Source: Cupriavidus taiwanensis LMG 19424 (lineage in GTDB: Bacteria; Pseudomonadota; Gammaproteobacteria; Burkholderiales; Burkholderiaceae). From it: a DNA stretch of 64,000 bases. This document shows positions 27,923 to 37,487 of the stretch, piece after piece. Position numbers and translations under genes: made by a program. Numbering within the stretch: position 1 is the stretch's first letter; each line of letters begins with the position of its first letter. The notes beneath the pieces were generated by a model. It worked only from the letters and a program-made list of their open reading frames with translations, was not told the origin of the DNA and ran no database searches. The stretch lies in NCBI RefSeq assembly GCF_000069785.1, contig NC_010528.1, positions 2,666,001-2,730,000 of the forward strand, in the 5' to 3' direction.

Positions 27923-29905
27923 ATGCCCGCCTCCCCTTCCAGCACTGCCTTGCGCACCACCCAGCAGCCGCGCCCCATCCGGCCGCTGCCGGACCAGCTC
28001 ATCAGCCAGATCGCCGCCGGCGAAGTGGTCGAACGGCCGGCGTCCGTGGTCAAGGAACTGCTGGAAAACGCGCTCGATGCCGGCGCCACGCAGCTGGGCA
28101 TCCGGCTGGAGGAAGGCGGCGTGCGGCGCATCGTCATCACCGACAACGGCTGCGGCATTCCCGCCGCAGAACTGCCGGTGGCGCTGATGCGGCACGCCAC
28201 CAGCAAGATCGCCTCGCTCGACGAACTCGAATCGGTGCTGACGCTAGGCTTCCGCGGCGAGGCGCTGGCCTCGATCGCGTCGGTGTCGCAGATGACGCTG
28301 ACCAGCCGCACCGCGGCCGATGCCCACGCTACCCAGGTCAGCGCCGACTCCGGCGCGCTGCAACCCGCTTCCGGCGGCGTCGGCACCACCGTCGACGTGC
28401 AGCACCTCTACTTCAACACCCCGGCCCGCAGAAAGTTCCTGAAGACCGAACAAACCGAGCTGGGCCACTGCCTGGAGATGGTCCGCCGCGTGGCGCTGGC
28501 ACGGCCGGACGTGACCATCTCGGTCCACCACAACGGCAAGCCGCTGGAGCACTGGAATGCCGGCGACGTGGCCACCCGCACCGCCCAGGTGCTGGGCAAC
28601 GACTTCGCCCGCGCCCGGCTGGCGCTGGACGAGCACGCCGATACCCTGAGCCTGTACGGCTTTGCCGGGCTGCCCACCGCCTCGCGCGGGCGGCCGGACC
28701 AGCAGTACTTCTTTGTCAACGGCCGCTTCGTGCGCGACAAGCTGCTCAACCATGCGGTGCGCAGCGCGTACCAGGACGTGCTGCACGGCGACCGCTTCCC
28801 GTCGTACGTGCTGTGCCTGGACCTGCCGCCGGAGATGGTCGACGTCAACGTGCACCCGTCCAAGATCGAAGTGCGCTTCCGCGAATCGCGCGCCGTGCAC
28901 CAGTTTGTCTACCACGCGGTGCAGCGCTGCCTGGCCCGCCAGGCCGGTGCCAACGGCGACAGCCTGCATACCGATGCCGACGGCGAGATCACGCTGCCGC
29001 CAGGCGCCGCGACGCCGGCGGGTCCAGCGCGCCCTGGCGCAGGCACCCCGGCCCAGTGGATCAACTATTCCGCGGCCCGCCAGACTGAGCTGGGCATCGC
29101 CCAGCCGCGCCAGGCTTACCTGGGCATGGTGCGCGAGGCCACCGCGCCGGCGCCACGCCCCTACGGCGCGCCGGCCTCCGGCGCCGGCGGCTGGGCCGGC
29201 GCGTCGGCGCAACCGCCGGCATGGCTGGCCGACGTCCAGGCCGCGCGCGCCGGAGATCCGCCCGGCCTGCTTGACCGGCTGCCGCCGGCGCCGGCGCCCG
29301 ACGAGACCGGCGCCGCCGACGAACACCCGCTCGGCTATGCCATCGCCCAGCTCCACGGCATCTACGTGCTGGCGCAGAATGCGCGCGGGCTGGTGCTGGT
29401 CGACATGCACGCGGCGCACGAGCGCATCCTCTACGAGCAGATCAAGGCCGCGCTGGACGCGCGCGAGCTGGCCGTGCAGCCGCTGCTGATCCCGGTCACG
29501 CTGCCCGCCAGCCCGGTCGAGATCGGCGTGGCCGAAGAACACCAGGAAACGCTGACGCTGCTGGGCTTCGACATCGCGCCGGTGTCGCCGACCACGCTGG
29601 CGGTGCGCGCGGTGCCGGCGCTGCTGCAGCAGGCCGATGCCGAGGCGCTGGCGCGCGACGTGCTGCGCGACCTGCACGCCTACGGCGGCTCGCGCGTGCT
29701 GGCCGAGCGCCGCAACGAACTGCTTGCCACCCTGGCATGCCACAGCGCGGTGCGCGCCAACCGCAAGCTTACCGTCGAGGAAATGAACGCGCTGCTGCGC
29801 CAGATGGAGCAGACCGAGCGCGCCGACCAGTGCAACCACGGCCGGCCCACCTGGGTGCAGCTGACCGTGACCGAGCTCGACCGGCTGTTCCTGCGCGGGC
29901 AATAA
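27923..29905 (+). CDS. mutL: DNA mismatch repair protein MutL (endonuclease type)
   Basis: 660 aa. The N-terminal GHKL ATPase domain has [26 protein letters not shown], the ATP lid region [18 protein letters not shown] and the loop [23 protein letters not shown] Pro/Ala-rich linker (about 345-460) follows. The C-terminal domain contains D494[11 protein letters not shown], which fits the MutL endonuclease motif DQHA-x2-E-x4-E except Met for Gln. The associated CHSAVRAN and CNHGRPT motifs are also present. That makes it a nicking MutL, as expected in lineages without MutH. It is followed 35 bp later by miaA. Confidence 0.96.
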   Translation: MPASPSSTALRTTQQPRPIRPLPDQLISQIAAGEVVERPASVVKELLENALDAGATQLGIRLEEGGVRRIVITDNGCGIPAAELPVALMRHATSKIASLDELESVLTLGFRGEALASIASVSQMTLTSRTAADAHATQVSADSGALQPASGGVGTTVDVQHLYFNTPARRKFLKTEQTELGHCLEMVRRVALARPDVTISVHHNGKPLEHWNAGDVATRTAQVLGNDFARARLALDEHADTLSLYGFAGLPTASRGRPDQQYFFVNGRFVRDKLLNHAVRSAYQDVLHGDRFPSYVLCLDLPPEMVDVNVHPSKIEVRFRESRAVHQFVYHAVQRCLARQAGANGDSLHTDADGEITLPPGAATPAGPARPGAGTPAQWINYSAARQTELGIAQPRQAYLGMVREATAPAPRPYGAPASGAGGWAGASAQPPAWLADVQAARAGDPPGLLDRLPPAPAPDETGAADEHPLGYAIAQLHGIYVLAQNARGLVLVDMHAAHERILYEQIKAALDARELAVQPLLIPVTLPASPVEIGVAEEHQETLTLLGFDIAPVSPTTLAVRAVPALLQQADAEALARDVLRDLHAYGGSRVLAERRNELLATLACHSAVRANRKLTVEEMNALLRQMEQTERADQCNHGRPTWVQLTVTELDRLFLRGQ

Positions 29906-29940
29906 GCGCACGCACGTCCCTTCCGCAACAAGGCTTTTCG

Positions 29941-30909
29941 ATGTCCGCCGTCCCTCACGATTCCCCTGCGCATCCGCCCGTGGTCTGCCTGCTCGGCCCC
30001 ACCGCGTCGGGCAAGACCGCCGCCGCGCTGGCGCTGGCGGCCGACGCGCCGGTCGAGATCATCAGCCTGGACTCGGCGCTGGTGTACCGCGAGATGGATA
30101 TCGGCACTGCCAAGCCCACGCGCGAAGAGCTGGCCGTGGCGCCGCACCACCTGATCGACATCATCGACCCGGCCGACAGCTACTCGGCCGCGCAGTTTGT
30201 CGCAGATGCCGAGCGGCTGATCGGCGAGATCCATGCGCGCGGCCATGTGCCGCTGATCGTCGGCGGCACCATGCTGTATTACAAGGCGCTGACGCAGGGA
30301 CTCAACGACCTGCCGCAGGCCGACGCCGCGCTGCGCGCCGAACTCGACCAGCTCGCCGCCGAGCGCGGCTGGCCGGCCCTGCATGCGATGCTGGCCGAGG
30401 TCGACCCGGTCACCGCGGCGCGGCTCGCGCCCAATGACGCGCAGCGCATCCAGCGCGCGCTGGAGATCCACCGGCTGTCCGGCCAGCCGATGTCGGCGCT
30501 GCTGGCGCGCCAGGCCGAGGGCCGCACCTTTGCCGGCGCGGCCGACCAGCGCTATCGCGTGATCGCGCTCGAGCCGTCGGACCGTCTGGCGCTGCATCAC
30601 CGCATCGCCCGGCGCTATGACGCCATGCTGGCGCAAGGCTTTATCGACGAGGTCGAACGGTTGCGTGCGCGTGGCGACCTGCACCCCGGGCTGCCGTCGA
30701 TCCGCTGTGTCGGCTACCGGCAGGTGTGGGAATACCTGGACGGCGAGGCCGACTTCGCCACCATGCGCGAGCGCGGCATCGCCGCCACGCGCCAGCTGTG
30801 CAAGCGCCAGCTGACCTGGCTGCGCAGCACGCCCGAGCGGCGGGTGGTCGATTGCCTGGCGACCGATTATGTCGACCAGGTGCGCAGGCTGGCGGACTTC
30901 GGCCACTGA
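29941..30909 (+). CDS. miaA: tRNA dimethylallyltransferase
   Basis: 322 aa from ATG 29941. It transfers a dimethylallyl group to N6 of A37 in tRNAs reading UNN codons. The P-loop is [16 protein letters not shown] (residues about 17-32), followed by the catalytic-aspartate region [36 protein letters not shown] and the tRNA-binding [21 protein letters not shown]. The C-terminal [16 protein letters not shown] and [12 protein letters not shown] are conserved. The mutL-miaA order matches many proteobacteria. Confidence 0.97.
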   Translation: MSAVPHDSPAHPPVVCLLGPTASGKTAAALALAADAPVEIISLDSALVYREMDIGTAKPTREELAVAPHHLIDIIDPADSYSAAQFVADAERLIGEIHARGHVPLIVGGTMLYYKALTQGLNDLPQADAALRAELDQLAAERGWPALHAMLAEVDPVTAARLAPNDAQRIQRALEIHRLSGQPMSALLARQAEGRTFAGAADQRYRVIALEPSDRLALHHRIARRYDAMLAQGFIDEVERLRARGDLHPGLPSIRCVGYRQVWEYLDGEADFATMRERGIAATRQLCKRQLTWLRSTPERRVVDCLATDYVDQVRRLADFGH

Positions 30910-30988
30910 TCCGCCGGCGTGCCGGCTCGCATGGCGAGTGACGGACAGGCGATAATTGCCGATCCCCGTACCCACAAGGCCGACCCGC

Positions 30989-31501
30989 ATGTCCAAGCCC
31001 ACCTTCACGCTGCGCCCCGCCACCGCCGCCGACAGCGAAACCCTGTTTAACCTGATCCTGGCGCTGGCCGAATACGAAAAGCTGACCCATCTGGTCGGCG
31101 CCACGCCGCAGAAGATCGAGGCGGCGCTGTTCGGCGCCACGCCGCATGCCGAGGCTGTGCTGGTGGAAGTCGACACCGATGTCGATGGCAAGGCGGTCCG
31201 CAAGGCGGTGGGCTTTGCGCTGTTCTTCCATAATTTCTCGACCTTCCTGGCCAAGCCGGGCCTCTACCTGGAAGACCTTTACGTCGATCCGGCCTGGCGC
31301 GGGCACGGCCTGGGCAAGGCCCTGCTCAAGCATCTGGCGGCGCTCGCGGTCGAGCGCGGCTGCGGCCGCTTCGAATGGTCGGTGCTGGACTGGAACCAGC
31401 CGTCGATCGACTTCTACCGGGCCATGGGCGCCGACGTGCTGCCCGACTGGCGCATCTGCCGTGTGACCGGCGCGGCGCTGGACCAGCTCGGCGCGAAGTA
31501 A
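30989..31501 (+). CDS. GNAT-family N-acetyltransferase
   Basis: 170 aa from ATG 30989. Acetyl-CoA-binding motif A is visible as LEDLYVDPAWRGHGLGKALLKHLAALA, followed by WSVLDWNQPSIDFYRAMGA. The pattern (LAEYEKLTHLV at the N-terminus, DLYVDP, the DWNQPSIDFY block) resembles the diamine/thialysine acetyltransferase subgroup, so an amine substrate is likely, but this is inferred. GATAAT at 30950 region may be its -10 box. It stands alone between miaA and the GntR gene. Confidence 0.88.
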   Translation: MSKPTFTLRPATAADSETLFNLILALAEYEKLTHLVGATPQKIEAALFGATPHAEAVLVEVDTDVDGKAVRKAVGFALFFHNFSTFLAKPGLYLEDLYVDPAWRGHGLGKALLKHLAALAVERGCGRFEWSVLDWNQPSIDFYRAMGADVLPDWRICRVTGAALDQLGAK

Positions 31502-31543
31502 GGCGGCAACCGGTCCACCATCGGTGTTATACACTTGACGTCG

Positions 31544-31557
31544 AACCGCCATACAAT
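31544..31557 (+). promoter_or_regulatory. Shared 14-bp operator candidate, copy 1 (GntR gene)
   Basis: AACCGCCATACAAT, 41 nt before the GntR ATG. The same 14 bases occur at 37488-37501 in front of the MFS-led operon. TACAAT within it could be the -10 box, so binding would block transcription (autorepression). Confidence 0.6.
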
Positions 31558-31598
31558 GGCAGCACCAACTGTCTTTTTCCCGGACTGCGCCAACCGCC

Positions 31599-32342
31599 AT
31601 GCCACGCACCAAAGCCGAACCGGCCGCCAGGCCCACCGACGGACTCCCCGACACTGACGCGGACGGTGCGCGCGGCGCATCGGTCGAGGCCATCGCCGAC
31701 CGTATCCTGACCGCGATCTGGGAGCACCGGCTGCCGCCCGGCACCAAACTGGTCGAGGAAAAGCTGGGCGGCGTGTTCGGCGTCAGCCGCACCAAGGTGC
31801 GTCTTGCCTTCGCCAAGCTGGCGCACGAGGGCGTGCTGACCGTGCATCCCAACCGCGGCACCTTCGTCTCCAGCCCGAGCGTGGCCGAAGCGCGCCAGGT
31901 GCTGCATTCGCGCCACCTGCTGGAACCCGCGCTGGTGCGCGACCTGGCCGGCGCGATCAGCGCCAGCGGCGTGCGCGCGCTGCGCGAAACCACGCGCCAG
32001 GAAGCACAGGCGCGCGACAGCAACGACCGCCGCGCCATCATCCGGCTGTCCGGCGAGTTCCACTGCAAGCTGGCGGAAATGACAGGCAACCAGTACCTGG
32101 GCAAGTACATGCGCGAGCTGTGCTCGCTGACTTGCCTGATCATCGCGCTGTATGACGCGCCGGGCGTGCCGTCGTGCCCGCATCATGAGCATGACGATAT
32201 CGTCGATGCACTGGAGGCCGGCGACGGCGAACGCGCCGCGCGGCTGATGGCCGAGCACCTCGGCCACGTCGAAAGCACGCTGCGGCTGGAGTTGCCGGCC
32301 GAAGAAAAGGTCGACCTGGAAGCGGTGTTCGCCGCGGTCTGA
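31599..32342 (+). CDS. GntR-family transcriptional regulator (FadR/FCD subfamily)
   Basis: 247 aa. After a ~28-residue disordered N-terminus comes the winged HTH: IADRILTAIWEHRLPPGTKLVEEKLGGVFGVSRTKVR and LAHEGVLTVHPNRGTFV. The C-terminal all-helical FCD ligand domain carries metal/ligand-binding histidines (GEFHCKLAEM, HHEHDDIVDALEAGD, AEHLGHVE). It converges on the racemase-like / amidase / hydantoinase / MFS operon and shares an exact 14-bp sequence with that operon's promoter, so it is the likely local repressor. The effector is probably a substrate or product of that pathway (inference). Confidence 0.92.
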   Translation: MPRTKAEPAARPTDGLPDTDADGARGASVEAIADRILTAIWEHRLPPGTKLVEEKLGGVFGVSRTKVRLAFAKLAHEGVLTVHPNRGTFVSSPSVAEARQVLHSRHLLEPALVRDLAGAISASGVRALRETTRQEAQARDSNDRRAIIRLSGEFHCKLAEMTGNQYLGKYMRELCSLTCLIIALYDAPGVPSCPHHEHDDIVDALEAGDGERAARLMAEHLGHVESTLRLELPAEEKVDLEAVFAAV

Positions 32343-32379
32343 ACCGCGGCGTTACCTTGAAAGCAAGCCGCTGCGCGGC

Positions 32380-33123
32380 TTAGCGGTGCTCGATGCGCGC
32401 CGCCAGCGCCGCCGGCAAACCCAGCGTGGGCTTGGCGTCGGGGCGGCGGAAGGTGCCCGCGGTGGCCTTGCGCGGCTGCAGCGCAACCAGCGCCTCGGCC
32501 TGCTTGACGGCAGCGGCCATCTGGTCGACCACCGGCACCGGAATGCGGTCGCGCACGCGCGCGGCCAGGCCGGCCAGCGGCGCACCGGCCAGGATCACCA
32601 CATCGGCCTCGTCCTCCACCACCGCACGGTTGGCCAGTTCCACCAGCACGGCCTCCTTCTCTTCCTGCACGTCCGACACCGAGGCAAAGCTGCCGTCAAG
32701 CATGCGGATGCCGGCCAGCCGGCCGCGCAGGCCGTGCATGTCGACGCATTCCTCGTACCAGGGGCCCAGCGCGCGCGCAAAGGTGACGATGGCAAAGCGC
32801 CGCCCCAGCATGCACGCCGACAGCATCGCCGCCTCGGCCATCCCCACCACCGGCAGGTCGAACAGCTCGCGCGCGCCCATCAGGCCGGGATCGCCGAACG
32901 CGGCGATGACCGCCGCGTCGAACTGGCCGTGATGCTCGGCCAGCATTTCCAGCGCGATCGCGCCGCCGATCTGCGCCTCGGCACGGGTGGCGATATACGG
33001 CACGCCGCGGCTCGCGGTCAGCGGCACCAGCTCGGTGCCGGGCGCGGCGGCTTCCGTGGCCGCGGCCATCAGGCGCGCGGTGATGCCTTCGCTGGTGTTG
33101 GGATTCAGAACAAGGATTCGCAT
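32380..33123 (-). CDS. Asp/Glu/hydantoin racemase-like protein lacking the catalytic cysteines
   Basis: 247 aa from ATG 33123 (MRILVLNPNTSEGITARLM), the typical hydantoin/allantoin racemase start. Family landmarks are present (TASRGVPYIATRAEAQIGGA, AAFGDPGLMGARELFDLPVVGMAEAAM, PVPVVDQMAAAV). However, the two active-site Cys positions are Ala (IAAFGDPG, family IACFGDPG) and Gly/Ala (ILAGAPLAG, family LGCAGMAG). Only two other cysteines exist (SACML, YEEC). It is probably not a two-base Cys racemase; it might be a degenerate, decarboxylase-like or binding protein. It is the last gene of the operon, 8 bp after the amidase gene. Confidence 0.82.
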   Translation of the reverse strand: MRILVLNPNTSEGITARLMAAATEAAAPGTELVPLTASRGVPYIATRAEAQIGGAIALEMLAEHHGQFDAAVIAAFGDPGLMGARELFDLPVVGMAEAAMLSACMLGRRFAIVTFARALGPWYEECVDMHGLRGRLAGIRMLDGSFASVSDVQEEKEAVLVELANRAVVEDEADVVILAGAPLAGLAARVRDRIPVPVVDQMAAAVKQAEALVALQPRKATAGTFRRPDAKPTLGLPAALAARIEHR

Positions 33124-33131
33124 GTCAGGGA

Positions 33132-34553
33132 TCAGGCGGGGTTGACTAGGGACGCCAGCAGGCTTTCGGCCAGTCTGGCGGCGGCCAGCACGCTGCGGTC
33201 GGCGCCGCGCGGGCCGGCGATCTGCAGGCCCACCGGCAAGCCGTCGCGGCCGCTGCCGCAAGGCACCGAGATTGCCGGCGCCAGCGCATGGTTGAAGAAG
33301 GGGGTGAACACGGCATGGGCGCGCGGCTCGACCGCGACGCCGCCGATGCGCTCCGGCCCGAGGCGATCGTTGCGCCAGGCCACGCACGGCGTGGTTGGGC
33401 ACAGCAGCAGGTCATAACGGGTAAAAAAGCCGGCCACGGCCAGCGCGATCTGGCGGCTGGCTTCGCGCGCGCGCGCCACCTCGGCGCCGGTCCAGGCGAG
33501 GCCACGTTCGATCTGGCGCGCGACGTCGGCATCGAACACCTCCGGGTCGCGGCGCCAGGCGTCGCCATAGAGGTTGGCCAGGCCGACATGCTGCAGCGGC
33601 ATCAGCGCGGCCTCGTCGGCGCCCTGCGGCCACGCCGGGTCGGCGCGCTCGATGCTCAGCCCCGCGGCCTGCAAACGGGCCACGGCCTGTTCGAACGCCT
33701 GCGCGACATCGTCGTCGACCGGCGTGTCCAGGCCCAGGCGCGGACTGACCGCGATCTTCAGCGTATGCAGCGGCCGCGCCGCGCCCAGCGAGAAGCCCAG
33801 CGTGTCGGGGTCGCGCGGATCGGTGCCGGCCAGCGCCTCGAATATCAGCTCGGCATCGGCGACGGTGCGCGTGATCGGCGCAATCACCTGGATGCCGTTG
33901 AAGGCATGGGCAAAGCCGACCGAGTCGGGAATCGCGCCGTAGGAGGGCTTGAAGCCGACCACGCCGGCATGCGCGGGCGGACGCCGGCTGGAGCCGCCGC
34001 CATCGGTGCCCAGCGCCAGCGGCGCCATGCCGGCCGCCACCGCCACCGCGCAGCCGCCCGACGAGCCGCCCGCGGTCAGCGTGGCGTCGAGCGGATGGCG
34101 CGTCAGGCCATAGACCTTGTTGGTGGTCAGCCCCTTGCAGGCGAACTCCGAGGTGTTGCCCATGCCGAGCACGATCGCGCCGGCGCGGCGCAGCCGCTCG
34201 ACCGCGATCGCGTCGGCGGGTGCGATGAAGTCGCGGTACAGCTGCGAGCCCTGCGTCACGCGCCGGCCCTGGCTCCAGATCACGTCCTTGACGATCACCG
34301 GCACGCCCGCCAGCAGCGGGCGCTCGCCTTGGGCCAGGCGCGCGCGCAGTTGCGCCAGGTCGGCATCGACCAGCTCCTGGCGTTGTTCGAAGACGGCGTT
34401 GAGCTGGTCGTTGCGCGCCGCGATGCGGGCCTGGAACGCCGCGATCACCTCGGCGGGGTCGAGGCGCCCGGCGGCGACGCGGGCCGCGATGGTGGCGGCG
34501 TCCAGGCGGTTGGTCAGTTCCATGTCTGCAGTATCGGTCAAGGCATCAGTCAC
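33132..34553 (-). CDS. Amidase-signature family amidohydrolase
   Basis: 473 aa. The Ser-cisSer-Lys triad of the amidase signature family is visible: K89 in VPVIVKD, S164 in AGGSSGGCAVAVAAG and nucleophile S188 in LGTDGGGSSR. The architecture resembles AtzE/indoleacetamide hydrolase-type enzymes. The start is GTG 34553 or ATG 34523; neither has a strong ribosome-binding site. Placed directly after the hydantoinase, it may hydrolyse the N-carbamoyl product in place of the usual carbamoylase, or act on another amide (inference). Confidence 0.9.
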   Translation of the reverse strand: MTDALTDTADMELTNRLDAATIAARVAAGRLDPAEVIAAFQARIAARNDQLNAVFEQRQELVDADLAQLRARLAQGERPLLAGVPVIVKDVIWSQGRRVTQGSQLYRDFIAPADAIAVERLRRAGAIVLGMGNTSEFACKGLTTNKVYGLTRHPLDATLTAGGSSGGCAVAVAAGMAPLALGTDGGGSSRRPPAHAGVVGFKPSYGAIPDSVGFAHAFNGIQVIAPITRTVADAELIFEALAGTDPRDPDTLGFSLGAARPLHTLKIAVSPRLGLDTPVDDDVAQAFEQAVARLQAAGLSIERADPAWPQGADEAALMPLQHVGLANLYGDAWRRDPEVFDADVARQIERGLAWTGAEVARAREASRQIALAVAGFFTRYDLLLCPTTPCVAWRNDRLGPERIGGVAVEPRAHAVFTPFFNHALAPAISVPCGSGRDGLPVGLQIAGPRGADRSVLAAARLAESLLASLVNPA

Positions 34554-34565
34554 GCAAGGCGGTGG

Positions 34566-36002
34566 TCACAGGGTGCCACCCGAGGTGCGGTAGCGAGGCC
34601 GCGCCATCTCGGGCAGGCCGCACGGCAGGAACTCGCCGTGCCCGGCCTCGGCCATGACCTCGCCCTCGTGCGCCACCACCTTGCCGCGCACCACCGTGGT
34701 CACCGGCCAGCCGGTCACGCGCAGGCCCTCGTAGGGGGTGTAGTCGACGGCATGGTGCAGCCCCTCATTGCGGATCGTCACTTCGCGCTGCGGGTCCCAG
34801 ATCGCCAGGTCGGCATCGGCGCCGATGGCGATGGTGCCCTTGCGCGGATGCAGGCCGTAGAGCTTGGCCGGGTTGGTCGAGGTCAGCGCCACGAACTGGT
34901 TGACCGAGATGCGGCCGCCCACCACGCCTGCCGAGAACAGCAGCGGCAGCCGCGTTTCCAGTCCGGGGATGCCGTTGGGGATGTACTGGAACGGGACTTC
35001 CTGGCCACCGGGCTTCTTGCCCTGCGCGTCTTCGTAGCGGAACGGTGCATGGTCGGACGAGAAGATGGTGAAGAGGCCGTCGGCCAGGCCGTCCCAGATC
35101 ACCTGCTGGTTGCTGCGGTCGCGCGGCGGCGGGCTGCACACGCACTTGGCACCGTGGTAGCCGGGCTGGTCGAGGTCTTCGGCAGTCAGGAACAGATACT
35201 GCGGGCAGGTCTCGGCAAAGATCTTCATGCCGCGGTTGCGCGCCCAGCGGATCTGCTCGACCGCCTCCTTGCCGGAGACATGGACGATCAGGATCGGCAC
35301 GTCGACCAGCTCGGAGAAGGTGATGGCGCGGTGCGTGGCCTCGCGCTCGATCGCCATCGGCCGCGCCAGTGCGTGGAACTTCGGCGCGGTATTGCCGGCG
35401 GCCCCGAGCTTGTCGGTCAGCCACGCGATGCAGTCCGAGTTCTCGGCATGCACCATCACCAGCGCGCCTTCCTGGCGCGCCACCGACAGCACCTCGAGGA
35501 TCTCGCGGTCGTTCAGCTTGAGGTCGTCGTAGGTCATGTAGATCTTGAACGACGAATAGCCTTCGCGGATCAGGCCCGGCAACTCGTCGTTCAGCACCGC
35601 CTCGGTCGGGTCGGCGACGATCAGGTGGAAGGCATAGTCGACCACCGACTTGCCGCCGGCGCGGCGATGGTAGTCGTCTACCGCCGCGCGCAGCGAATGG
35701 CCCTTCTCCTGCGCGGCGAAGGGGATCACGGTCGTGGTGCCGCCGCAAGCGGCCGAGACCGACCCGGTGCGGAAGTCGTCGGCCATGCGGAGGCCGTCCG
35801 GCATGGGCTGGTCCAGGTGGCAGTGCGCATCGACGCCACCCGGCAGCACCAGCTTGCCGCCGGCGTCGATCACCTGCGCGGCCTCGCCCAGGTCATGGCC
35901 AAGCTGCACGATGCGGCCGCCGGCGATGCCGATATCGCATTGCATGGTGTCGCTGGCGGTCACCACGGTGCCGTTGCGGATGATGAGGTCGAACTGTTTC
36001 AC
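34566..36002 (-). CDS. D-hydantoinase / dihydropyrimidinase
   Basis: 478 aa from GTG 36002 (MKQFDLIIRNGTVV). Cyclic amidohydrolase with all metal ligands of the binuclear zinc site: H60 and H62 (DAHCHLDQ), carbamylated K152 (SSFKIYMTYD), H184 (MVHAEN), H240 (IVHVSG) and D316 (SSDHAPF). It opens hydantoins or dihydropyrimidines to N-carbamoyl amino acids. In-frame sequence upstream to 36083 would overlap the MFS gene and is not family-like. It is second in an MFS-hydantoinase-amidase-racemase-like operon controlled by the nearby GntR regulator. No xanthine-, uracil- or preA/preT-type genes are nearby, so the natural substrate is open. Confidence 0.93.
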   Translation of the reverse strand: MKQFDLIIRNGTVVTASDTMQCDIGIAGGRIVQLGHDLGEAAQVIDAGGKLVLPGGVDAHCHLDQPMPDGLRMADDFRTGSVSAACGGTTTVIPFAAQEKGHSLRAAVDDYHRRAGGKSVVDYAFHLIVADPTEAVLNDELPGLIREGYSSFKIYMTYDDLKLNDREILEVLSVARQEGALVMVHAENSDCIAWLTDKLGAAGNTAPKFHALARPMAIEREATHRAITFSELVDVPILIVHVSGKEAVEQIRWARNRGMKIFAETCPQYLFLTAEDLDQPGYHGAKCVCSPPPRDRSNQQVIWDGLADGLFTIFSSDHAPFRYEDAQGKKPGGQEVPFQYIPNGIPGLETRLPLLFSAGVVGGRISVNQFVALTSTNPAKLYGLHPRKGTIAIGADADLAIWDPQREVTIRNEGLHHAVDYTPYEGLRVTGWPVTTVVRGKVVAHEGEVMAEAGHGEFLPCGLPEMARPRYRTSGGTL

Positions 36003-36042
36003 GGTACGGTTTTGTTGTGAGGACAAGGAGAGCGGCCGCGCT

Positions 36043-37371
36043 TCAGCGGTCGGCGTCGGACAGGTGCATGCGCGCGGTTTCACGCGCCGCGAACGCCGCC
36101 ACCGCGATCAGCGCGCACACCGCCGCCAGGTAGAGCGCCACCGGCATGGTGTTGCCGAAGCGGTCGAGCAGGCCCACGGCGATCAGCGGGGCCAGCGCGC
36201 CGCCGAACACGCCGGCGAACTGGAAGCCCAGCGAGGCGCCGGTCACGCGCACCCGGGTGGCGAACAGCTCGGGCAGGAACGACGCCAGCGGCGAGAACAT
36301 GAACGACACCAGCACCATGCCCACGAACGAGGCCAGCATGATCAGCGCCGGGCTGCCGGTCTTGACCATGGCGAAGAACACGAACGCCCACACCGCGCCG
36401 CCGATGCCGCCGATCATCAGCACCGGGCGGCGGCCGATGCGATCCGCCAGCAGGCCGGCGATCGGGATGAACAGGATCTGCGCCACCGCGCCCAGCAGCA
36501 CGGCATTGAGCGCGATGCTCTTGGGCAGGCCCAGCTTGGTCGGCACGAAGTACAGCAGGAACAGCGTGAAAACATAGAAGGCGATGTCGCCGCCCAGCCG
36601 CGCGCCGAACGCGATCAGCAGCTGCTTCTTGTAATTGCGCAGCACTTCCATGATCGGCGCGCGCGCTTCGGCATGCGATTCCTCCAGCTTCTCGAACATG
36701 CCGGATTCACGCACGTTGGAGCGGATGTAGAGCCCCACCCCGACCAGCAGCGCCGACATCAGGAACGGCACGCGCCAGCCCCAGCTCAGGAACGCTTCTT
36801 CCGATACCTGCCACGTCACCAGCGCAAAGATGCCGTTGGCCAGCAGCAGGCCGATCGGCGCCGCCAGCTGCACCAGGCTGCCGAGAATGCCGCGCCGTTT
36901 CCCTTCGGGATCGAGCTCGTTGACCATGATCGCGGCCCCGCCCCACTCGCCGCCCAGCGCCAGGCCCTGCACCACGCGCAGCAGCACCAGCAGCAGCGGC
37001 GCCAGCGCGCCGGCTGCGGCATAGGTCGGCAGCAGGCCGATGCCGAACGTGGCCAGGCCCATCATCAGCAGCGTGATGATCAGGATCGACTTGCGGCCCA
37101 TCTTGTCGCCGTAGTGGCCGAAGATCGCCGCGCCCAGCGGCCGCGCCACGAATGCCACGCCGTAGCTGGCGAACGAAAGCAGCGTCGCGGTCAGCGGATC
37201 GCTCTGCGGGAAGAACAGCTTGGGGAAGACCAGCGCGGCGGCCGATCCGTAGATGAAGTGGTCGTAGAACTCGAGCGTGGTGCCGGCCAGGCTGGCCCCG
37301 GCGACGCGCGCGACTGACTGTTTCTTGGCCGACGCGCCTTTGTCCGCGGCGTCGATGCTGACTGCTTGCAT
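36043..37371 (-). CDS. MFS transporter, metabolite:H+ symporter (MHS) family
   Basis: 442 aa with 12 predicted membrane helices. It shows MHS/ProP-type motifs: LAGTTLEFYDHFIYG at the first helix, RPLGAAIFGHYGDKMGRKSILI in loop 2-3, GGEWGGAAIMVNE, and LADRIGRRPVLM in loop 8-9. Such carriers import carboxylates, betaine or amino-acid-like compounds. ATG 37371 has AGGA upstream and defines the first gene of the operon with hydantoinase, amidase and racemase-like genes, so it likely imports the pathway substrate. The shared 14-bp operator lies 117 bp before the start codon. Confidence 0.92.
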   Translation of the reverse strand: MQAVSIDAADKGASAKKQSVARVAGASLAGTTLEFYDHFIYGSAAALVFPKLFFPQSDPLTATLLSFASYGVAFVARPLGAAIFGHYGDKMGRKSILIITLLMMGLATFGIGLLPTYAAAGALAPLLLVLLRVVQGLALGGEWGGAAIMVNELDPEGKRRGILGSLVQLAAPIGLLLANGIFALVTWQVSEEAFLSWGWRVPFLMSALLVGVGLYIRSNVRESGMFEKLEESHAEARAPIMEVLRNYKKQLLIAFGARLGGDIAFYVFTLFLLYFVPTKLGLPKSIALNAVLLGAVAQILFIPIAGLLADRIGRRPVLMIGGIGGAVWAFVFFAMVKTGSPALIMLASFVGMVLVSFMFSPLASFLPELFATRVRVTGASLGFQFAGVFGGALAPLIAVGLLDRFGNTMPVALYLAAVCALIAVAAFAARETARMHLSDADR

Positions 37372-37487
37372 GGTGGTCCTCCAATGGTCCCTGGCCTGCC
37401 CGCTGCGCACCGGTCGCCGGATGCGCGCTGGGTTGTCTCCGACGGGGCATGCATGTGCCTCGCCTTTGCTCAGTACATTAGGCCATA

